Assembly: GCA_023386135.1 (NCBI GenBank)
Contig: JAEWKG010000173.1
Location: forward strand, 1-10,630
Direction: 5' to 3'
Length of the DNA stretch: 10,630 bases
Source: Pseudomonadota bacterium
Lineage (GTDB): Bacteria > Pseudomonadota > Alphaproteobacteria > Sphingomonadales > Sphingomonadaceae
The translations under genes were made by a program, and so were the position numbers. A model generated the notes under the pieces. It was not told the DNA's origin. It worked only from the letters and a program-made list of their open reading frames with translations, and made no database searches. Of this stretch, positions 7,623-10,630 are shown piece after piece; position 1 is the first letter of the stretch, and the number at the start of each line of letters is the position of its first letter.

Positions 7623-8561
7623 TCAATATCCGCGCGCAGGATCGAAGATCGGCGCGACCGGCTGGCCAGCGACGTAACGGCGGCAATTCTCGATGAACCG
7701 CTCGGCGGAACGCACGAACATCTTCGACTGCGCGCGGCCCGAAAGATGCATGGTGATCTGCGCGTTGTCGAAGCTCCACAGCGGGTCGTCCGCAGGAAGC
7801 GGCTCGGGCGCGGTGACGTCGAGCAAAGCACCGCCGATGCTCTTCGCTTGCAGCGCGGATACCAAGGCGTTCTGATCGACCACCGCTCCACGCGCGATGT
7901 TAACCAGCACCGCGCTGTCCTTCATCGCCGCAAGCTCGGCCGCGCCGATCATGGCGTCGGTCTCCGGCGTCGCGGGCACGGCGAGGATCACCCAGTCGAA
8001 CTCGCCAAGCCTGGCGCGCCATTCGTCCGGTCCCAGCGCGCCCGCGCCGCCCGAACGCCGCACCGGCACCACCTCGACATCGAATGCCTCCAGCCGGGTC
8101 TTGATCAGCCCGCCGATCGCACCCAGCCCGAGCAGCAGCGCGCGCGTGCCCGCCAGCTCCAATTTGCCCGGCGAATCCAGCAGCCACTCGTGCCGATCCT
8201 GTGCGCGCACGACCTCGCGGTAACCCTTGGCATGCGTCAGCATCAGCATGACGACGTATTCGGCGATCGTGATCGCGTTGATGCCCGCGCCGTTGGTAAC
8301 CGTCACGCCGCGATCGACCAGCACATCCATCGGCAGGAAGTCGAGCCCGGCATAGATCGAGTTGAGCCACTTGAGTTTGCCCGCGAGCCGCACCGCCTCC
8401 GCCATCGGTTCCTTCTTGTCGAGATCGAACCACCCGACCTCCGCCTCCGGCGCGAGCGCGTGCATCTCTTCCACCGAGGTATACCAGCGCGGCTCGATCT
8501 GAGGCGGCAGGTGCGGCTCCAACAACGGGCGGACGAGACCGGACAGGACGGCGACGGTCAT
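7623..8561 (-). CDS. D-2-hydroxyacid dehydrogenase (NAD-binding)
   Basis: A 312-residue member of the D-isomer-specific 2-hydroxyacid dehydrogenase family (lactate/glycerate/phosphoglycerate dehydrogenase-like). These enzymes interconvert 2-oxoacids and D-2-hydroxyacids with NAD(P)H in the cytoplasm. The Rossmann motif GLGAIG is at 145-150. The catalytic set is complete: Arg224 in NIARG, Glu253 in APEP and His272 in MHLSG. The length is normal for a single-domain-pair enzyme without an ACT regulatory domain. Start: ATG 8561 has GGGGAG (8569-8574) 7 nt upstream; a TTG at 8576 is in frame but lies inside that ribosome-binding site. The Shine-Dalgarno overlaps the outer arm of a 103-bp palindrome. 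The exact substrate cannot be read from the sequence; the AlsS-like neighbour suggests a 2-oxoacid link. Confidence 0.9.
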   Translation of the reverse strand: MTVAVLSGLVRPLLEPHLPPQIEPRWYTSVEEMHALAPEAEVGWFDLDKKEPMAEAVRLAGKLKWLNSIYAGLDFLPMDVLVDRGVTVTNGAGINAITIAEYVVMLMLTHAKGYREVVRAQDRHEWLLDSPGKLELAGTRALLLGLGAIGGLIKTRLEAFDVEVVPVRRSGGAGALGPDEWRARLGEFDWVILAVPATPETDAMIGAAELAAMKDSAVLVNIARGAVVDQNALVSALQAKSIGGALLDVTAPEPLPADDPLWSFDNAQITMHLSGRAQSKMFVRSAERFIENCRRYVAGQPVAPIFDPARGY

Positions 8562-8571
8562 GATCTCACTC

Positions 8572-8674
8572 CCCAATCGGCGGCCCGGACTTGATCCGGG
8601 CCAAGGCTTCTTCTTTCCAGCGCCGCGCCTGAAGAAGAGCTGGACCCCGGATCAAGTCCGGGGTGACGATTGGG
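8572..8674. repeat. 103-bp compound palindrome (paired REP-like units)
   Basis: Nested arms share a centre near 8622-8623. The outer pair is CCCAATCG (8572-8579) with CGATTGGG (8667-8674). A perfect 17-bp pair follows, CCCGGACTTGATCCGGG (8584-8600) with CCCGGATCAAGTCCGGG (8646-8662), and then CTTCTTC (8607-8613) with GAAGAAG (8631-8637). Each 17-mer is itself almost palindromic (CCCGGA-N5-TCCGGG). Two inverted REP units around a short core is the REPIN layout. I recall CCCCGGATCAAGTCCGGGG as a frequent intergenic motif in sphingomonads. It lies between cysS and the hydroxyacid dehydrogenase and may also end the cysS transcript, but no T-tract is present. Confidence 0.75.
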
Positions 8675-8678
8675 TTTG

Positions 8679-10094
8679 TCATAGCTTCCATTCCCAGCCC
8701 AGCGGGTCTCCGTCCATCACCTCGACGCTCTGTGCGGCGAGTTCGTCACGGATCGCATCGGACGCGGCGAAATCCTTGGCGGCGCGCGCTTCCTTGCGGC
8801 GCGTGAACGCGGCTTCGATTTCAGCTTCCCCAATCGTCGCATTCGCCGGGCGCAGGCGCAGCTCCTCGCGCGTCAGGTCGAGCAACCGGAGGCCGAGGAC
8901 AGCGTCCATGCGCTCCACTGCCGCACGCTTGGCGCTGGTGTCCACCTTCTTGGCGGCCAACGCTTCATCGAGCGCCGTAAGCGCCACCGAGGTATTGAGA
9001 TCGTCGGAGATCGCCGCATCGAACCGCTCTAGCAACGGCGCGAACTTCGGGTGCTCGCCGCGCGCCTCGGCTTCACGAAGTGGGCCGGCCGCCATCACCA
9101 TCCGCTTCAACCGGACCAGCGCGGCGCTCAAGCCCTCCCAGGTGAACTCAAGTTCGCTCCGGTAGTGCGCCTGCAGGCACAGCAGACGATACGCCAGCGG
9201 ATGGTATCCGCGGTCCACCAGCGCCTGCAGCGTCAGGAAATCGCCGGTCGACTTCGACATCTTCCCCCGCCGGTCGACTAGGAAGTTGTTGTGCATCCAG
9301 ATCCGCGCGCCGGTGTCCGGCCCGCACGAATGCGCCTGATTCTGCGCGATCTCGTTGGGGTGGTGAATCTCGCGGTGGTCGATCCCTCCGGTGTGGATGT
9401 CGAACGGATGGCCGAGCAGTTCGGCGCTCATGACCGAGCATTCGATGTGCCACCCGGGCGCGCCGCGGCCCCAGGGCGAGTCCCACTCCATCTGCCGGCT
9501 TTCGCCCGGCGGGGTGGTGCGCCAGAGCGCAAAGTCGGCGGCGTGGCGCTTGCCCTCGACGCTCTCGATGCGTCCCTCGCCCTCATCGGTCGAGGCGCGC
9601 GCGAGGCGGCCGTAATCGGGCACGGTCGAGACGTCGAAGTACAGCCCGCTGTCGAGCCGGTAGGCGTGCTTGCCCTCGATCTTCGCGTTCCACGCGACCA
9701 TCGCCCCGACATAGTCCGTCGCCTTCGGGTGCTGGACGGGCCGGATGTTGAGCCGGCGCAGGTCCGCCTCGAACACCTGCTGGTAATGGCGCGCGATGTC
9801 CCAGGCGGACTTGCCCTGGCTGGCGGCCGCCTTCTCCATCTTGTCGTCGCCCGCGTCGGCGTCGCTGGTCAGGTGGCCGACGTCGGTGATGTTGATCACG
9901 TGCTTCAGGTCGTAGCCCTTGAAGCTCAGCACCCGCCCCAGCGTGTCCGCGAACACATAGGCGCGCATGTTGCCCACGTGCTGGTAGTTGTAGACCGTCG
10001 GCCCGCACGAATAGACGCGCGCCTCGCCCGCATGGAGCGGCTGGAAGGTCTCCAGGCTGCGGGTCAGCGAGTTGAAGAGGCGAAGGTCGGCCAT
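8679..10094 (-). CDS. cysS: Cysteinyl-tRNA synthetase
   Basis: A 471-residue class Ia aminoacyl-tRNA synthetase that charges tRNA-Cys with cysteine. The ATP-site HIGH-type motif is HVGN at 39-42 and the KMSKS loop is intact at 278-282. The zinc site that selects cysteine is complete by analogy with the E. coli enzyme: Cys30 (SCGPTVY), Cys219 (HIEC), His244 and Glu248 (HHPNE). Trp215 sits just before HIEC as in the family. The helical anticodon-binding region fills about residue 305 to the end. The length is typical. Start: ATG 10094 gives the usual short N-terminus (MADLRLFNS); an upstream in-frame GTG at 10127 lies within the putative promoter and is unlikely. No Shine-Dalgarno precedes the ATG. 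The gene appears to have its own promoter and is followed by the compound palindrome. Confidence 0.97.
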   Translation of the reverse strand: MADLRLFNSLTRSLETFQPLHAGEARVYSCGPTVYNYQHVGNMRAYVFADTLGRVLSFKGYDLKHVINITDVGHLTSDADAGDDKMEKAAASQGKSAWDIARHYQQVFEADLRRLNIRPVQHPKATDYVGAMVAWNAKIEGKHAYRLDSGLYFDVSTVPDYGRLARASTDEGEGRIESVEGKRHAADFALWRTTPPGESRQMEWDSPWGRGAPGWHIECSVMSAELLGHPFDIHTGGIDHREIHHPNEIAQNQAHSCGPDTGARIWMHNNFLVDRRGKMSKSTGDFLTLQALVDRGYHPLAYRLLCLQAHYRSELEFTWEGLSAALVRLKRMVMAAGPLREAEARGEHPKFAPLLERFDAAISDDLNTSVALTALDEALAAKKVDTSAKRAAVERMDAVLGLRLLDLTREELRLRPANATIGEAEIEAAFTRRKEARAAKDFAASDAIRDELAAQSVEVMDGDPLGWEWKL

Positions 10095-10103
10095 GGCGCG
10101 GGG

Positions 10104-10131
10104 GCTATAGGGGTGCGCCCCGGACACGCAA
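10104..10131 (-). promoter_or_regulatory. Candidate sigma70-type promoter of cysS
   Basis: Minus strand: TTGCGT (10126-10131) as -35, a 16-nt spacer, then TATAGC (10104-10109) as -10. Only 9 nt separate the -10 box from the cysS ATG, and none of them resembles a ribosome-binding site. Transcription would start within a few nucleotides of the start codon. A GGGG-N4-CCCC palindrome lies in the spacer. Confidence 0.4.
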
Positions 10132-10146
10132 GCCCGCGAAAACCGG

Positions 10147-10630
10147 CTAACGTGCCGCGGCGGCGATCCGGTGCTGTTCGGGAAAATACCAACGCAGCAC
10201 CTTACGGAAGGCGTCCGAGGTCGGGCGCGCCCAGTTGCGCATGAGCTCGCTACCGAAAGAGATCGCGGTGACGGGCTGCGCGCCGGCCTGAACCATGCGG
10301 GTGATCGCGCTGTCGTGGGATGTCCTCGAAATCCCGCCGATCGCGTCGATCACCGGATAGACCTCGAACCCCTCGCGCAGCATGTCGAGCGTCGGGAAGG
10401 CGCAGCACACCTCGGTCCACAATCCGCAGATCACCACCTTCGCGCGGCCGGTCGCCTTCACCGCGTTGCGGAATTCCGCGTCTTCCCAGCTGTTCACACC
10501 GGTCCGGTCGATTTCCGGCTGGCCGGGCATTTCGGCCATGAGCTCTTCGATGGTGCCCGTGTTCACACCCATATCGACTCCCACCGTGGTCAGCACGATT
10601 GGCACGGAATAGGCGTGCGCCAGCTTCACC
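10147..10630 (-). CDS. Isochorismatase-family (YcaC-like) cysteine hydrolase, 5' truncated
   Basis: The gene enters from the right edge; the visible 160 residues end at a TAG at 10147. The first visible codon is GTG, but the frame touches the window end, so the N-terminal part, with the catalytic Asp of the family's Asp-Lys-Cys triad, lies outside. The nucleophile loop GLWTEVCCAFP is at visible residues 69-79 with the likely catalytic Cys75. The surrounding pattern (NSWEDAEFRNAVKATG…, DAIGG, RMVQAGAQPVT, ELMRNW) follows E. coli YcaC, a hydrolase of unknown substrate. An Arg at visible residue 42 may sit near where the family has its Lys; an alignment would be needed. Possible substrates are amides or small esters. 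It is transcribed towards cysS, with 52 nt between them that hold the putative cysS promoter. Confidence 0.85.
   Translation of the reverse strand, partial: VKLAHAYSVPIVLTTVGVDMGVNTGTIEELMAEMPGQPEIDRTGVNSWEDAEFRNAVKATGRAKVVICGLWTEVCCAFPTLDMLREGFEVYPVIDAIGGISRTSHDSAITRMVQAGAQPVTAISFGSELMRNWARPTSDAFRKVLRWYFPEQHRIAAAAR

Noticed and set aside
10095..10127. GTG start for cysS at 10127
   Set aside because: The extra residues are not typical of CysS and the codons fall on the putative promoter.
9291..10244. A 317-codon plus-strand open frame over cysS
   Set aside because: It is the antisense shadow of cysS, with no recognisable domain and no plausible ribosome-binding context.

Overview
The window looks like a chromosomal segment from an alphaproteobacterium, most likely a sphingomonad (Sphingomonadales). 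The grounds are the high GC content, a signal-peptide protein that starts with the VVVTAQR motif typical of sphingomonad TonB-dependent proteins, a CCCGGACTTGATCCGGG-type intergenic palindrome that I associate with this order, and the general look of the housekeeping proteins. This assignment rests on recognition from memory, not on a database search. I see no rRNA, tRNA, CRISPR array, transposase or phage structural gene.

Left part (1-2488). The 3' end of a small membrane-associated STM3941-like protein faces a minus-strand S24-peptidase/HTH repressor across a palindrome that may be a shared terminator. The repressor is divergent from a 61-residue Cro-like protein, and two tandem TCCTA...TAGGA inverted repeats lie between them. 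This layout resembles a lambda-type switch, but no phage genes surround it. The 61-residue gene overlaps a 115-residue gene of unknown function. A secreted 234-residue protein with a TonB-box-like N-terminus and a SIMPL-like body follows.

Central part (2533-8561, all minus strand). In transcription order this holds a D-2-hydroxyacid dehydrogenase, an AlsS-like thiamine-diphosphate enzyme, an 80-residue two-helix membrane protein, a UMF1/Atg22-like MFS transporter and an aldehyde dehydrogenase. No regulatory subunit, no AlsD and no ilv gene is in view. The set could form a small catabolic route from 2-hydroxyacid to 2-oxoacid to aldehyde or carboligation product to acid, with its own transporter. 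That pathway is an inference from gene order only.

Right part (8572-10630, minus strand). A 103-bp compound palindrome separates the dehydrogenase from cysS (cysteinyl-tRNA synthetase). cysS has a plausible sigma70-type promoter ending so close to its ATG that the mRNA may be leaderless. The window ends inside a YcaC-like isochorismatase-family hydrolase.

Most of the window is ordinary metabolism and housekeeping. The points most worth a second look are the S24/Cro-like switch with its operators, the TonB-box protein that is not a receptor, the orphan AlsS-like cluster, and the palindrome whose arm covers the Shine-Dalgarno of the next gene.
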